Shown: positions 1 through 9,562, counted from the first letter of the stretch. The stretch is DNA of 60,915 nucleotides from Streptomyces sp. NP-1717 (GCF_022695985.1 NZ_JAAPBF010000023.1:1-60915); one strand, 5' to 3'. Notes: generated by a model from the sequence alone, not told the origin. Translations and numbers: made by a program.

Positions 1-1
1 C

Positions 2-844
2 CCGTCCGTGGCCTTCGCGGACCAGAAGGAGGACGACGCGCGGGCGGTCTACTGTCTCGACCCCGGCCGGGGGCCCGACATCGTGCGCGCGGCGGTGCAG
101 TTGGACGTGGCGAAGCCCGTCACCGGGGACCCGGCCCGTCTCCTCGCGGGCCCGAACCGTACGCGGGAACTGACCGTCGAGCAGTGGTACGACGGCCATC
201 CGAAGGACTTCGGGCGGGTCTGCGAGGCCGTGATGGCCGCGAGGCCCGACGCGCCTGCTCCGGCGAAGGACGAAGGCGGCGGCGGTGTCCGCGATTCGGT
301 GCTGCTGGCCGCGGTGGGCGTGGTGTTCACGCTGTTCGTCCAGTTCGTCGAGCGCGGCACCTCGCGCCGCAGGGAGCGGATCACGGCACTGACCGGTGCG
401 ACCGGCACGTTCTCCTACGAGGCGGAGCTGTATCTCACCGCCTGGCGGGAGAACACCCTCAGCCCGCACGGTGAAGTGGCCGCCGCACGCGCCGCGTTGG
501 CGGCCGCGCTGCGCGGGCTCGCTCTGACGGGCGCGCGGGGGAGCGCGGCCGACGACCTGGGACGGGCTCTCCCGCTGCCGGACCCGATCGAAGCCGTGGA
601 CTCCACGGCGGCGGGCGGTGCGCGGCCGTGGCGTGCGGACGAGCGGGATGCCGAGATCCGGCGCGTGAGGGCGGAGTTGAGCACGACGGTGGCCGGAGCA
701 CGCGAACTGACCTCGTGGGCCGTGGTCTGGCACGTCCGCCGGTACCTGCGCCGCGTCCGCTCCTCGTCGTCCCGGACGTCGCCGCGTACGTCGCCCCTGA
801 CGCCGGAAAACCAGCCGCGTGGCGGCCCGACCACGGGGGCCTGA
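2..844 (+). CDS. Membrane-anchored protein of unknown function, 5' partial
   Basis: The frame is open to the left window edge, so the gene probably starts outside; the first in-window start is a GTG at 8. At least 280 residues are visible. From the GTG, roughly residues 95-113 form one hydrophobic membrane segment (VLLAAVGVVFTLFVQFV) followed by a basic stretch, with about 90 soluble residues before it and an alanine- and arginine-rich helical part after it. I do not recognise a domain. Its stop lies 7 bp before the next NTPase gene, so it is likely co-transcribed with the two P-loop proteins and may anchor them to the membrane, which is inference from order only. Confidence 0.6.
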   Translation, partial: PSVAFADQKEDDARAVYCLDPGRGPDIVRAAVQLDVAKPVTGDPARLLAGPNRTRELTVEQWYDGHPKDFGRVCEAVMAARPDAPAPAKDEGGGGVRDSVLLAAVGVVFTLFVQFVERGTSRRRERITALTGATGTFSYEAELYLTAWRENTLSPHGEVAAARAALAAALRGLALTGARGSAADDLGRALPLPDPIEAVDSTAAGGARPWRADERDAEIRRVRAELSTTVAGARELTSWAVVWHVRRYLRRVRSSSSRTSPRTSPLTPENQPRGGPTTGA

Positions 845-851
845 CCCGACC

Positions 852-1931
852 ATGACGACCAGTTCGCTGCCCTGCAATCTGTTCGGTACCCCCACCGGGA
901 GGCCCGGACCGTGGCAGAGGTACGCGCCGATCGCACCCTGGATGTTCGAGGGGCATTCCGACCTGTGGGCGCCGGTGGACCACGTGCCGCAGTTGCTGGA
1001 GAAATTCCGGGTGCACGGGCCGAGCCCCTGGGATCTCATGGACATCGAATTCAGCCCCGGCCATCTGGTCATCGTCAGTGGTGCCCCGAAAACGGGCAAG
1101 ACAAGTCTGATCCATCACTGTGTGCACGATCTGGCCGTCCGTCTTCAGGAATGCGTGACTACTCGCCACGGGCCGGTGGGCGAGGATCCGATGGTCGTCG
1201 AAAAATGGAGCGAAAGAAAACGACCCGCCAGCTCCTTCGTCGTGGGCCTCGAAGGGTACCGGAACCAAAAGGGCCCCTCCTTCGGGCGGGCCCGCATCGA
1301 CGGCAACGGTGAGTTGTTCGAACCCATCGACGCGCAGATCCTGGAGCGCGTCCTCGAAACCCTGAGGGGTCTTCCGGAGTGGGACCGGGCGGAGCGTGAG
1401 TCAGTACTTACCGTGGATCCGTCCAAGCCCTACAGTGGATATCACCGGCTCAGAAGAATCCTGATAAACGTCAACCGCTGCGCGTTGATCGTCGTGCCGC
1501 ATGTTCCCTGGGCACACACCGAATTGTCCATAAGATTCATAAATGAGTGCCGCGAGATCGCGACGCGCGGTCTCGTGGTGTTTCTGGAGGTGTCGCAGAT
1601 CGATTTCGCCCCGCTGCTGCACGCCGCGTTGGGCGAGAGGCCGGAGGCGGTGACCCATCTGGAGATGGGCGCGCTGGTCAAAGAGGACTGGACCACCTAC
1701 ATCCGGCACCGGCTGGCCGTGGACGGCATACCGGCTCCGGTGGTGTCCCTCACGGACGACGTCATCGACACGGTGCCGTCAATACCGATCAATACCATCG
1801 GGGACATGCAGGCACATCTCTACGAGATCGCCCAAATGGCTCGAAGGGAATACAGCGACCTGATCGACGCGGAAGTCGTACGCCGATACTTCGACGAGTT
1901 GAAGCGGCCCGATGTCCAACGCCAGTACTGA
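852..1931 (+). CDS. P-loop NTPase of unknown function
   Basis: A 359-residue protein. Walker A is clear near residues 76-86 (SGAPKTGKTSL), and a hydrophobic strand near 209-220 (RCALIVVPHVPW) could be the Walker B position, although it lacks the usual acidic pair. No membrane segment or signal peptide is seen. The ATG at 852 is the first start after the previous stop. The gene is second in a three-gene plus-strand run; the next gene starts 26 bp after its stop. Parts of the coding sequence (about 1190-1230 and 1440-1550) are noticeably AT-richer than the neighbours, which fits acquired DNA. I cannot name a specific role; a regulatory or defence NTPase is possible. Confidence 0.75.
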   Translation: MTTSSLPCNLFGTPTGRPGPWQRYAPIAPWMFEGHSDLWAPVDHVPQLLEKFRVHGPSPWDLMDIEFSPGHLVIVSGAPKTGKTSLIHHCVHDLAVRLQECVTTRHGPVGEDPMVVEKWSERKRPASSFVVGLEGYRNQKGPSFGRARIDGNGELFEPIDAQILERVLETLRGLPEWDRAERESVLTVDPSKPYSGYHRLRRILINVNRCALIVVPHVPWAHTELSIRFINECREIATRGLVVFLEVSQIDFAPLLHAALGERPEAVTHLEMGALVKEDWTTYIRHRLAVDGIPAPVVSLTDDVIDTVPSIPINTIGDMQAHLYEIAQMARREYSDLIDAEVVRRYFDELKRPDVQRQY

Positions 1932-1957
1932 ACGTCTCACCAGGGAGGAGCACCGCA

Positions 1958-4303
1958 GTGAGTCAGATCGACAGCAATCCCGGCAGAATCAATCCATTTC
2001 GGGGCAGCACCAGCGTCCAGCTGGAAGGCTTCGACGACACCACCACCGTCGGTAACGACTCCCCGAGGGCGCGGATTCACATCCCGGGTGGACCCTGGCC
2101 GGATTTGCGGGAACATCTCGGCGATTATTTCGAGTCGGCGGAGAACGGTCGTGTGCGAGGCCGCGTCATGGCCCTGGTCGGCGGCTACGGATTGGGTAAG
2201 AGTCATATCGCCGAGAAACTCATCAGCACGGTCCGCGAGAGGGGCAGTTCTCAGCCGATCTGGGTGATCGGGCAGCCTTTCACGGACATGGGGTCGGTCT
2301 ACCGCAACCGGATCATGCACCCGCGGGACGACTTCAACGCCCGCGCCGAACTCGAACGCGCGGTGACCGACTACCACTCCGACGTCGTGGCGGACTTACT
2401 GGACCGGGACGAGTCGGGTCTCCTCCAGGGAGACCAGGAGCGCGACTACGTACGGGGTCTGCGCGAACGCCGGATCGACCCGCAGAAGATCGCCCAGACG
2501 TACGACCTGGACCAGGAGCTGATCCAGCGGCGGCTGCGGGAACACCTCAAGGGAGTGACCGACCACCGCGCCTTCGCCACCGCGCTGGCCCTGCTGCTGC
2601 GCCGGCCCTTCAACAGCGACGTCTGGGACTGGCTCTCCGGGGAGCGGCCCGCGCAGTCGCTGCGCGACCGGGGGATCACCGGCGCGATCGACGGCATCCA
2701 GATGACGTTCGACGCCCTCGCCGTCTTCAGCTTCGTCTACGGGCAGGTCAAGAAACCGTACGTACTCGTCCTGGACGACTTCGAGAAGGTGTACAGCTGG
2801 CGGCGCAAAGAGCGCATGCTCTTCATCAACGCCTTCGAGATGCTGGTCAACTGCTATGTCAACGAAGGCGGTCTGCTCGTCTTCTGCATCCAGCCGGACT
2901 CCTGGGGCAAGCTCCCGCCGTCGCTCCACGAGCGGGTGTCTCCCTTCTGGCTGAACAACTGGAACGCGCGGCGGACCGAGGAGCTCATCAGCGCCTATGT
3001 GAGCGGCCCGGCGCCGCGCGCGGACGCGCCGGCCCCGGAGACACCCTTCGCGCCCTTCACCCGCCCCGCCGTGGGCGAGGTGGCCGTCATCTCCGACGGC
3101 GTCCCCCGCAGAGCGCTGCGCATCTGTGAGAGCGCCTGGAACACGGCGCTCGGGCCACGCGGCGAGCCGGCGCCCATCGACAGGCGGACCGTCCACCGCG
3201 CGGTGCGCGCCGACTACGAGACGCGCTCCACGGAGGAGGTCTACAGCCTCCTCGACAAGGCGCTCACCGAGGAGCAGTGGGGCCGCGCGGCCGGGCCGGA
3301 GGGCCTGAACGAGTCCGTCGTCGGCAGCCACGGTCACGCCCCCTACTGGGTACGGGTCGCCGACACCTCGTGGATCGCCATCGTGCCGGTGGGCTCCGTC
3401 CTCGGCGACGACGACGTCGAGGCCATCCGGCGCGTCACCGACACCGTGCGCGACGTCTTCCGGTCCACCCACTGCGAGGTGCTCATCGTCGTGAACGGAC
3501 AGGTGTCACGCACCATGCGCGACCGCGTCACGGCCGTGACGGACACCGTCCCCCTGGCCGTGGGGGAGCGGCGGTTCGCCCGTGACCTCACCCTCGGCGT
3601 CGCCAAGCTCGCCGACCGGCTCCGTACCAGCAGCCGTGACGCCCAGCTCGAACGGGTACGCGACCGGCTCGACACCATCACCGCCCAGCAGTCCGACATC
3701 ATGCGGCGGCTCGACAGCGTCGAGGTCGGCATCGCCCGGCACCAGCACGCGAGCGCGGTCCGCACGGACCGGACCCCCGAACTCCCGCTGCCCGACACCG
3801 TCCAGCCCTACTTCACCGCCGCGTTCGCCGGAGTGGACCGGCTGCTCGACGGCAGCGGCGAACCGCCCCCCGACCTCGGAGTCGACGGCACCGGCATGGC
3901 CGCCCCCGGCGGCCGCCCGCACCGTATGGACTTCAGCGCCCGGCGGATGGAACTCCTCGGCACCGCCGCCCATGCGCGCAACCTCGTCAGGGCGTTCCAG
4001 CGGTCCCTCGCCGACTGGTGGCGAACCGTCGGCGGCGCCGAGGGCGGGCCCATCGACCGCGAACAGCAGCAGAGCCTCTTCGTGATCTGCCGCAGCTTCG
4101 AGATCTCCATCGAGGTGCTGCCCCCGCTGAGTACCACGGGGTCGCCCGGTGAAGGGCCCGGCGGCCCGTTCCGTACGGGCTCGTGGGAGGAGCCGGCCGT
4201 GCCGTACGACAGCGACCCGGGGGCACTGCTCTCCGCGCTGGCGGGCGACGTGCTGCGCTCGACGCGCGCCGCCGTCAGGAGCCGGCTGCCGCGATCCCCC
4301 TGA
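1958..4303 (+). CDS. AAA-type/KAP-like P-loop ATPase, large
   Basis: A 781-residue protein. The GTG at 1958 is preceded by a good ribosome site (GGAGGAG, 1944-1950). Walker A lies near residues 72-85 (GGYGLGKSHIAEKL) and Walker B near 268-280 (YVLVLDDFEKVYS), as in STAND/KAP or ORC-like ATPases. A heptad-rich stretch near 562-595 (ending RRLDSVEVGIARHQ) is a likely coiled coil. The C-terminal region is soluble and not recognised. The last 29 bp overlap, tail to tail, the 3' end of the minus-strand gene at 4275-5276. Together with the preceding NTPase and membrane protein it could form an ATP-driven signalling or defence module; that is inference. Confidence 0.8.
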   Translation: MSQIDSNPGRINPFRGSTSVQLEGFDDTTTVGNDSPRARIHIPGGPWPDLREHLGDYFESAENGRVRGRVMALVGGYGLGKSHIAEKLISTVRERGSSQPIWVIGQPFTDMGSVYRNRIMHPRDDFNARAELERAVTDYHSDVVADLLDRDESGLLQGDQERDYVRGLRERRIDPQKIAQTYDLDQELIQRRLREHLKGVTDHRAFATALALLLRRPFNSDVWDWLSGERPAQSLRDRGITGAIDGIQMTFDALAVFSFVYGQVKKPYVLVLDDFEKVYSWRRKERMLFINAFEMLVNCYVNEGGLLVFCIQPDSWGKLPPSLHERVSPFWLNNWNARRTEELISAYVSGPAPRADAPAPETPFAPFTRPAVGEVAVISDGVPRRALRICESAWNTALGPRGEPAPIDRRTVHRAVRADYETRSTEEVYSLLDKALTEEQWGRAAGPEGLNESVVGSHGHAPYWVRVADTSWIAIVPVGSVLGDDDVEAIRRVTDTVRDVFRSTHCEVLIVVNGQVSRTMRDRVTAVTDTVPLAVGERRFARDLTLGVAKLADRLRTSSRDAQLERVRDRLDTITAQQSDIMRRLDSVEVGIARHQHASAVRTDRTPELPLPDTVQPYFTAAFAGVDRLLDGSGEPPPDLGVDGTGMAAPGGRPHRMDFSARRMELLGTAAHARNLVRAFQRSLADWWRTVGGAEGGPIDREQQQSLFVICRSFEISIEVLPPLSTTGSPGEGPGGPFRTGSWEEPAVPYDSDPGALLSALAGDVLRSTRAAVRSRLPRSP

Positions 4304-5276
4304 TCAGCGCGCGCAGCCGGGTCTCGGCGTTGGTCACCTCGAACTGGTCGATCGTGACGCCGAGGACGAAGTCCCCCTCGCCCCCGTCCAGCCAGTGGAT
4401 GTACACGGCGCCCTCCTGCACGTCCAGAACCAGCCGGGTGAGCCCCGACAGGCCGATCGACTGCAACGGCTCGGCCAGACTCGCCACGGTCGGACGCAGC
4501 CGGAACGCGATGTCGTGGTACATCGCGCGTTTGGCCGCGGCCACGACTCCCACCAGATGGGGACTGACCAGCCGGTCACCGAGAGCGTCGCCCGCGCACA
4601 CCAGCGCCCAGTCGCGGTAGTACGCGGCGTACTGGAGGTCGTGCCGGTTGACCAGCGACCGCCAGTCGCGCCGCAGTACGGACATCAGAGCCTGGTCCGC
4701 CGTCCGGTCGGCCTCGAAGTTGATGTCCTGGGGGCCGTCGAGGGCCCGCAGCGGACGGTTCTTGTCGCCGCCCATGTGTTCGTCCGGCTGATGCAGTACC
4801 TCCTCCCGGATGTCCGCGACCGTCTCGTTCATCGCCCAGTCCAGCGCGTCCACCCCGTCGTCCGCCAGGGTGACGGACACCAGGTGCTGGCCGCGCTTGA
4901 GCCGCCCGTAGTGCATCGCCCCGCCGGGGGTGACGGCCAGTACCCGCATCAGATAGCCCGTGTCCAGCCGGTCCAGTGTCGTGCTGAAGTCCGCAACGCA
5001 GCGCAGCAGTTGGCGACCGGGCCGGCCCTCGGTCTCGACCTCCTCGTCCCACGGCAGACCACCGGCCGCCGGGAACGGGGCCACGCCTGCGGGCCGGACC
5101 GCGAAATCCACGATGTTGTTGCTGAAGTGCGCGATCCCCCGGAACAAGGGCGTCTTCCGGGCCGAGGCCAGACACCGCCGGGCGAACTCGCCGTAGGCGT
5201 CGTCGGTCCAGTGGTCCGCCTTCAGCAACTCGGTACGGGTCCGCGCCGATTCCTCGAGGCCGGCCTGTTCCGTCAT
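4275..5276 (-). CDS. Unknown protein, last gene of the FxsA/FxsT-like operon
   Basis: A 333-residue soluble protein that I do not recognise. The ATG at 5276 has a GGAG a few bases upstream; extending further would run into the 3' end of the large NB-ARC/TPR gene. There is no signal peptide, membrane segment or obvious catalytic motif. The protein alternates acidic and hydrophobic segments and ends in a well-structured stretch containing VYIHWLDGG. It starts 40 bp after the NB-ARC/TPR gene on the same strand, so it is probably the third gene of that operon and may act with it. Its 3' end overlaps the convergent ATPase gene by 29 bp. Confidence 0.75.
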   Translation of the reverse strand: MTEQAGLEESARTRTELLKADHWTDDAYGEFARRCLASARKTPLFRGIAHFSNNIVDFAVRPAGVAPFPAAGGLPWDEEVETEGRPGRQLLRCVADFSTTLDRLDTGYLMRVLAVTPGGAMHYGRLKRGQHLVSVTLADDGVDALDWAMNETVADIREEVLHQPDEHMGGDKNRPLRALDGPQDINFEADRTADQALMSVLRRDWRSLVNRHDLQYAAYYRDWALVCAGDALGDRLVSPHLVGVVAAAKRAMYHDIAFRLRPTVASLAEPLQSIGLSGLTRLVLDVQEGAVYIHWLDGGEGDFVLGVTIDQFEVTNAETRLRALIRGIAAAGS

Positions 5277-5316
5277 GTCCACTCCGTTCCCCTCCCCGGG
5301 CCGCCGCCCGCCGATG

Positions 5317-8300
5317 TCACACGCCGGGCAGTTCCATGTCGATGTCCCCGCGCCGCCGCGCCATCTCCGGGGTGTGCGGCCCGCCCCGCAGCTTCGCCTC
5401 GGTGATGGCCAGGTTGTCCGCCGCGACGGCCCGGAACGGGTGCCGCGCCATCTCCAGCCTGTCGTAGCCGTCACGGGCGAACTTCTCCAGCTCCGCCGCC
5501 TCGTCCAGCCTGCCGGTCTCGAAGAGCGCGCCGGCGACCCCGACGGCCGCCGCCATGACCCAGGGATGAGCGGGGCCCATCCGCTCCCTGAGCGCCGACT
5601 GCGCGGCCGTACCGGTCTCCAGCGCGGCCGCGTGCAGCCCCGCGTACCGCAGATGAACCCCGAGCCGTACCCGGCAGAGCTGCGCGAACGGATGGGCGGC
5701 GCCCAAGGTGCTCTCGATACGGGTCAGACAGCGCTCCGTCTCGGCGACCGCCTCGTCGAACTCACCCAGCACACAGAGATCCACCGCCAGACTGAACCGG
5801 CAGCGCAGCGTGGCCAGATGCAGCTCCCCGAGCCTTTCGAGCGCCAGCTCCAGCACCCGCAGGTCTCGCTCCCTGGCCTCGTCGGGGCGGCCGAGCCGGC
5901 GCTCGCTCACCGCGAGCCCGTTCTCGGCGTCGACCCGCATCGGCGCCCCGAGCGGGTTCGCGTCGGACGAAGAGCGGCGCAGCATCAGCCTCTTCAGGAG
6001 GTCGAACGACTCCGCGTTCTGCCCGAGATTGCGGTGCATGGCGGCCAGGAACGGCACCAGCTCCACCACGCGGGCACTGTCCGGGCCGCTGATCGCCCGT
6101 CGCTGGTTGTGCAGGTTCTGCAGCAGCCGCAGCGCCTTGTGGTAGTCGCCGTTCAACGCGAGGGAGAGCGCGAGGGTGTGTTCCACCAGGGCGGTCGCCT
6201 CGTGCCGGGGCCCCAGCAGTTCCTGCATGCCCTGCGCGGCGCTGTCGTCCTCGGCCAGCCCGTCCGAGAAGTTGCCCACGGCCCTGAGACCCGCCGAGTA
6301 GAGCCTGTTGGTCTGGAGCGCGCGCGGGTGGCTCGGACCGAGGAGCGCGCGGTAGCCGTGGAGCGACGTGCGCGCCAGCCGCCCCGCGTCGCCGTACTGG
6401 CCGAGCCGCCGGTGCGCCTGGGACTTCAGCGCGAGCAGCCGCAGATACTCCGGGGTCCGGCCGCCCTGCCACGAGTTGACCGCGAACTCCGCGACCCGCA
6501 GGGCCTCTTCCAGCGACACCTTGTCACCCGACCGCACCAGGTCGTGCAGATGGCCCAGCAGCCGGCCGCGCACATGGGGGCGGGCGTCGTCCCACAGTCT
6601 CAGCGCCTCGATCTGGCGTGCCCGGCGGTCCATGTACTCCTTGGCCCGCGGACCCTCCCGGCGTCCGGCGACATCGGCGCCGGGCTCGTACCGGCCGACG
6701 ACCTCGCGCAGCTCCGCCTCACGCCCGGCCCGGCGCGACCCCATGCGCCGTACGATCAGCTCCCGCACGACCCCGTGCATCCGCACCGGTTCGTCGGGGC
6801 GGGCGAAGTCGAACTCGACCAGTCCGTAGCGGTTCAGCGCCCACAGCGCGACGTCGATCATCAGCGGCTCGTCGAGATGGGCGCCGTCGCCCGGCTCCGG
6901 AGCCGGACCGGACATCGGCGCGTCTCCCGGTGACGGAGGTTCACGGCGCCGGCGGACCACGGCCGCCTGCGTCTGGGGCGACCGCAGCAGCGGCAGGTCC
7001 ACCCCCGCGCCGGCCAGCAGGGCGCACACCTCGGCCAGCCAGACCAGCGGGTCGCTGCCGCCCGCGACCCGCGCCCACACATGGGCCGCCGCGGTCTCCT
7101 CCAGCGAGGCGAACGCGACCTCCAGCAGGACCCGCGGCAGCGGTACGTTCGGCATGTCACGCAGCAGCCGTCGCTGATGCCTGTGGAACAGCTCGGTGAA
7201 CCGGTCCACCGCGCGCCGGATCGCCTCCGTACGCATGAGGTTGTCCGAGTCGACGCCGCGCGCCGTCTCCACGCCCAGCCACGCGGCGGCCAGATACACG
7301 CTCAGCGGCAGCAGGCCGACCGTCTGGCCGATCCGGCGGGCGCCGGCAGCGGGCAGGTTGGGGACCATCACCGCGAGCAGCAATTCGCTCTCCTCGGCGG
7401 TGAACGGCTCGACCACCACCGCGCCGGAGTCGGCGGCGCTGTCGGTGCCCCGGACGGTCGCCAGCACGTGGCAGTGCTCCGACGGCCGCGGCAACAGCCC
7501 CCCGATCTTCTCCAGTTCAGCGGCGGTCGCGATGTCGTCGCAGACCAGCAGCCACCGTTCGTCACGGCTCGCGGCCGACCGCCGTAACTCCCGCACCGTC
7601 TCGACGACATCACCGGCCCCGTCGAGGCCGAAGGCGCGCACCAGGCCCGTGAGGCCCCGGTCCAGCTCCTTCGGTGTGACGGCCCGCAGCCACCACACCA
7701 CGTCGTAACCGCCGCTGAAGCGGTGGCAGAACTCCAGGGCGATCTCGCTCTTCCCGACCCCCGGACGCCCCGTCACCCGGCAGATGCCGCCCGTGCGGCC
7801 GGCCGTCGTGAGCGCCGTACGCAGCCGGTCGAGGGTCTCGTCACGCCCGACGAAGCCCGCGTTGCGCGGCGCGATGTTCTGCCTTCTCGGCCGGTTGGGG
7901 AAGTTGAGCCTGCGCGGTCCGGGGACCGGTGGGGCGGCGGTCATGTTGAGACCGCGCATCAGCGTCTCGACCGCCCCCGGCTCGGGCAGATGGCGCAGAT
8001 CGATCTGCTGGTGGTGGGAGAGCCTGCGGGGCGGCGCCTCCTCCTCCACCAGCACCAGACGCACGTTGGGGTGCGAGAGGTCCGCGAGGAGGTCGCCGCG
8101 CTCGGGACGCAGGCCCGTCGGGGAGAGCAGCAGCACCATGGCGCCGGGAGACGGACGCTGCCCGTTGTAGGCCGCGAATCTGACCCGGGTCACCGCGGCA
8201 CCCGCCGCCGCGAGCTGCGCCTCGATCCACTCGGCCCAGGCGAGATGGTGTGCCGCGTGGACCACGAGGGCCTGCTGGGAGCCCCCGGTCCGGCCGGCGG

Positions 8301-9102
8301 CGAGCGCGTCCGCGAGCTGGGTGAAACTCGGCGCCAGGGGCCGGTCGGCGGGGATTTCCCCCTGACCCGACGTGAGCGCCAGGGAGCGCTGGTAGGTCGC
8401 GTCGTACGGAATCTCCACGTACCCGGTCCGGCCCGCGCCCCACAGCGGCTGGAAGCTCTCCCTCACCCGGTCGCGCGCCAGGCGCAGTTGGTCCTCCATC
8501 CGGGGGTCCGCCTGGAGGCCCACCCCGACGACGTCGATCCGGCGGGCGTCGGCGTCGGGGACACCGGCGGCGAGCGCCGCCGCGGCCTGGATCGACCACG
8601 AGTTGAGCGAGAAGCAGGTGACCAGGGTGTGCGGGAGATGGGCCCACCGGGTGAGTTCGTCCTCGGTCCGGAAGACCGGCGCGTCGATGAGGACCTGGTC
8701 GTACTCGCCGAAGGGGAACGCGTCGCGGCCCGGCAGCGCCTTGAGACCGTCGAGTTCGTCGAGGGTGACCAGACTCAGGACGGGGCTGTCGGCCCCGGGC
8801 GCGATCCGCCACCGGCGCTCGGGAGGCAGGGCACGCGGCGTCTCCGCGTCCACCGACGGGACGGATACGGAACCGGACGCGGCGCCCGCGTCGTCGGGCT
8901 CCGCGCCGGGCGGAAGCAGCCGGCGCAGCATGTCGGCGGCCCGTACTCCCGCCCGCCGGGCGTCGAGCACGAGCACCCGCCGTCCGGAGGCGGCGAGCGT
9001 CACGGCGACACTGAGCAGGGTCGACGTCTGCCCGATATTCTCCGCCGTGGAACAGAACATGGCCACCCGCGGTCCGCGGATGTCGACATCGGCCTCGAAC
9101 AT
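5317..9102 (-). CDS. FxsT-like protein: ParA-like ATPase, TIR-like, NB-ARC and TPR domains
   Basis: This 1261-residue multidomain protein matches the layout of the FxSxx-COOH system tetratricopeptide protein. At the N-terminus (about 1-260) is a ParA/MinD-like fold with a deviant P-loop near residues 15-30 (CSTAENIGQTSTLL). Residues about 277-385 resemble a TIR domain (VVHAAHHLAWAEWIEAQL). An NB-ARC domain follows, with Walker A near 442 (VTGRPGVGKSEIA) and WLLVCDD as a likely Walker B. From about 860 to the end are repeated TPR-type helices. The ATG at 9102 has a GGAG 5-6 bases upstream and lies 43 bp after the precursor-peptide gene. The architecture suggests a STAND-type signalling switch, possibly sensing the modified peptide; the function is not established. 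Confidence 0.88.
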   Translation of the reverse strand: MFEADVDIRGPRVAMFCSTAENIGQTSTLLSVAVTLAASGRRVLVLDARRAGVRAADMLRRLLPPGAEPDDAGAASGSVSVPSVDAETPRALPPERRWRIAPGADSPVLSLVTLDELDGLKALPGRDAFPFGEYDQVLIDAPVFRTEDELTRWAHLPHTLVTCFSLNSWSIQAAAALAAGVPDADARRIDVVGVGLQADPRMEDQLRLARDRVRESFQPLWGAGRTGYVEIPYDATYQRSLALTSGQGEIPADRPLAPSFTQLADALAAGRTGGSQQALVVHAAHHLAWAEWIEAQLAAAGAAVTRVRFAAYNGQRPSPGAMVLLLSPTGLRPERGDLLADLSHPNVRLVLVEEEAPPRRLSHHQQIDLRHLPEPGAVETLMRGLNMTAAPPVPGPRRLNFPNRPRRQNIAPRNAGFVGRDETLDRLRTALTTAGRTGGICRVTGRPGVGKSEIALEFCHRFSGGYDVVWWLRAVTPKELDRGLTGLVRAFGLDGAGDVVETVRELRRSAASRDERWLLVCDDIATAAELEKIGGLLPRPSEHCHVLATVRGTDSAADSGAVVVEPFTAEESELLLAVMVPNLPAAGARRIGQTVGLLPLSVYLAAAWLGVETARGVDSDNLMRTEAIRRAVDRFTELFHRHQRRLLRDMPNVPLPRVLLEVAFASLEETAAAHVWARVAGGSDPLVWLAEVCALLAGAGVDLPLLRSPQTQAAVVRRRREPPSPGDAPMSGPAPEPGDGAHLDEPLMIDVALWALNRYGLVEFDFARPDEPVRMHGVVRELIVRRMGSRRAGREAELREVVGRYEPGADVAGRREGPRAKEYMDRRARQIEALRLWDDARPHVRGRLLGHLHDLVRSGDKVSLEEALRVAEFAVNSWQGGRTPEYLRLLALKSQAHRRLGQYGDAGRLARTSLHGYRALLGPSHPRALQTNRLYSAGLRAVGNFSDGLAEDDSAAQGMQELLGPRHEATALVEHTLALSLALNGDYHKALRLLQNLHNQRRAISGPDSARVVELVPFLAAMHRNLGQNAESFDLLKRLMLRRSSSDANPLGAPMRVDAENGLAVSERRLGRPDEARERDLRVLELALERLGELHLATLRCRFSLAVDLCVLGEFDEAVAETERCLTRIESTLGAAHPFAQLCRVRLGVHLRYAGLHAAALETGTAAQSALRERMGPAHPWVMAAAVGVAGALFETGRLDEAAELEKFARDGYDRLEMARHPFRAVAADNLAITEAKLRGGPHTPEMARRRGDIDMELPGV

Positions 9103-9145
9103 CGTCGCTCCACTTCTGGCCGCGGAATCCCTCGCGCGAGCGCGC

Positions 9146-9394
9146 TCAGTATATGAGTTGAGAAAAGGAACGTGGCGGAATCGGGGCGCCCCGGTCCGCG
9201 GTTTTGTCGTCGGGCGTGTCCGTGTTGAGCAGGAAATCAGGACGATCGGCGGACTCCCGCACCCTGCGCAGGGCGTAGGCGAGTACGTCGCCGGGCAAAT
9301 GCTCGATTTCCTCGAAAGACAGCTCCGACAGATCCACCATCAGAGATTCCAGGTCGTCGTGCGGATCGCCGTGCGCATCGCCGTGGTCGGTCAT
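9146..9394 (-). CDS. FxsA-like RiPP precursor peptide, variant C-terminus
   Basis: An 82-residue peptide. Its middle (residues about 15-46, containing VDLSELSFEEIEHL and AYALRRVRE) follows the leader pattern I know from FxsA peptides: an acidic helix, then a run ending in ALRRV. The usual end F-x-S-x-x is not present; instead the peptide ends PPRSFSQLIY. The last codons (TTT, TCT, CAA, ATA) are rare in this genome. It is the first gene of the operon with the FxsT-like protein and is divergent from the HExxH putative peptide hydroxylase, which supports a precursor role. Assignment as a modified peptide is inference from leader similarity and context. The ATG at 9394 follows a GGGTGATCC-like site. 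Confidence 0.75.
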   Translation of the reverse strand: MTDHGDAHGDPHDDLESLMVDLSELSFEEIEHLPGDVLAYALRRVRESADRPDFLLNTDTPDDKTADRGAPIPPRSFSQLIY

Positions 9395-9562
9395 TGTGGA
9401 TCACCCTCACCGTCCGACGGAATTCATGGGAATGCGTCACCGAGACGAAGAAGTGCCGGATCGGCATGGTAACGGACCGTCAGAACCGCTACCAGGGCGT
9501 TGCGGGAAATGATCGAGGCACGTTCGCATCTCCCCTTCACGCCCCCAGGCCAATTCGCGCCC

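Noticed and set aside
2396..3472. Minus-strand frame opposite the large ATPase
   Set aside because: Antisense composition only; the plus-strand protein has Walker motifs and a good ribosome site.
7723..9156. Long plus-strand frame opposite the NB-ARC gene
   Set aside because: It is antisense to a well-supported protein, has no ribosome site, and its composition is that of a shadow frame.
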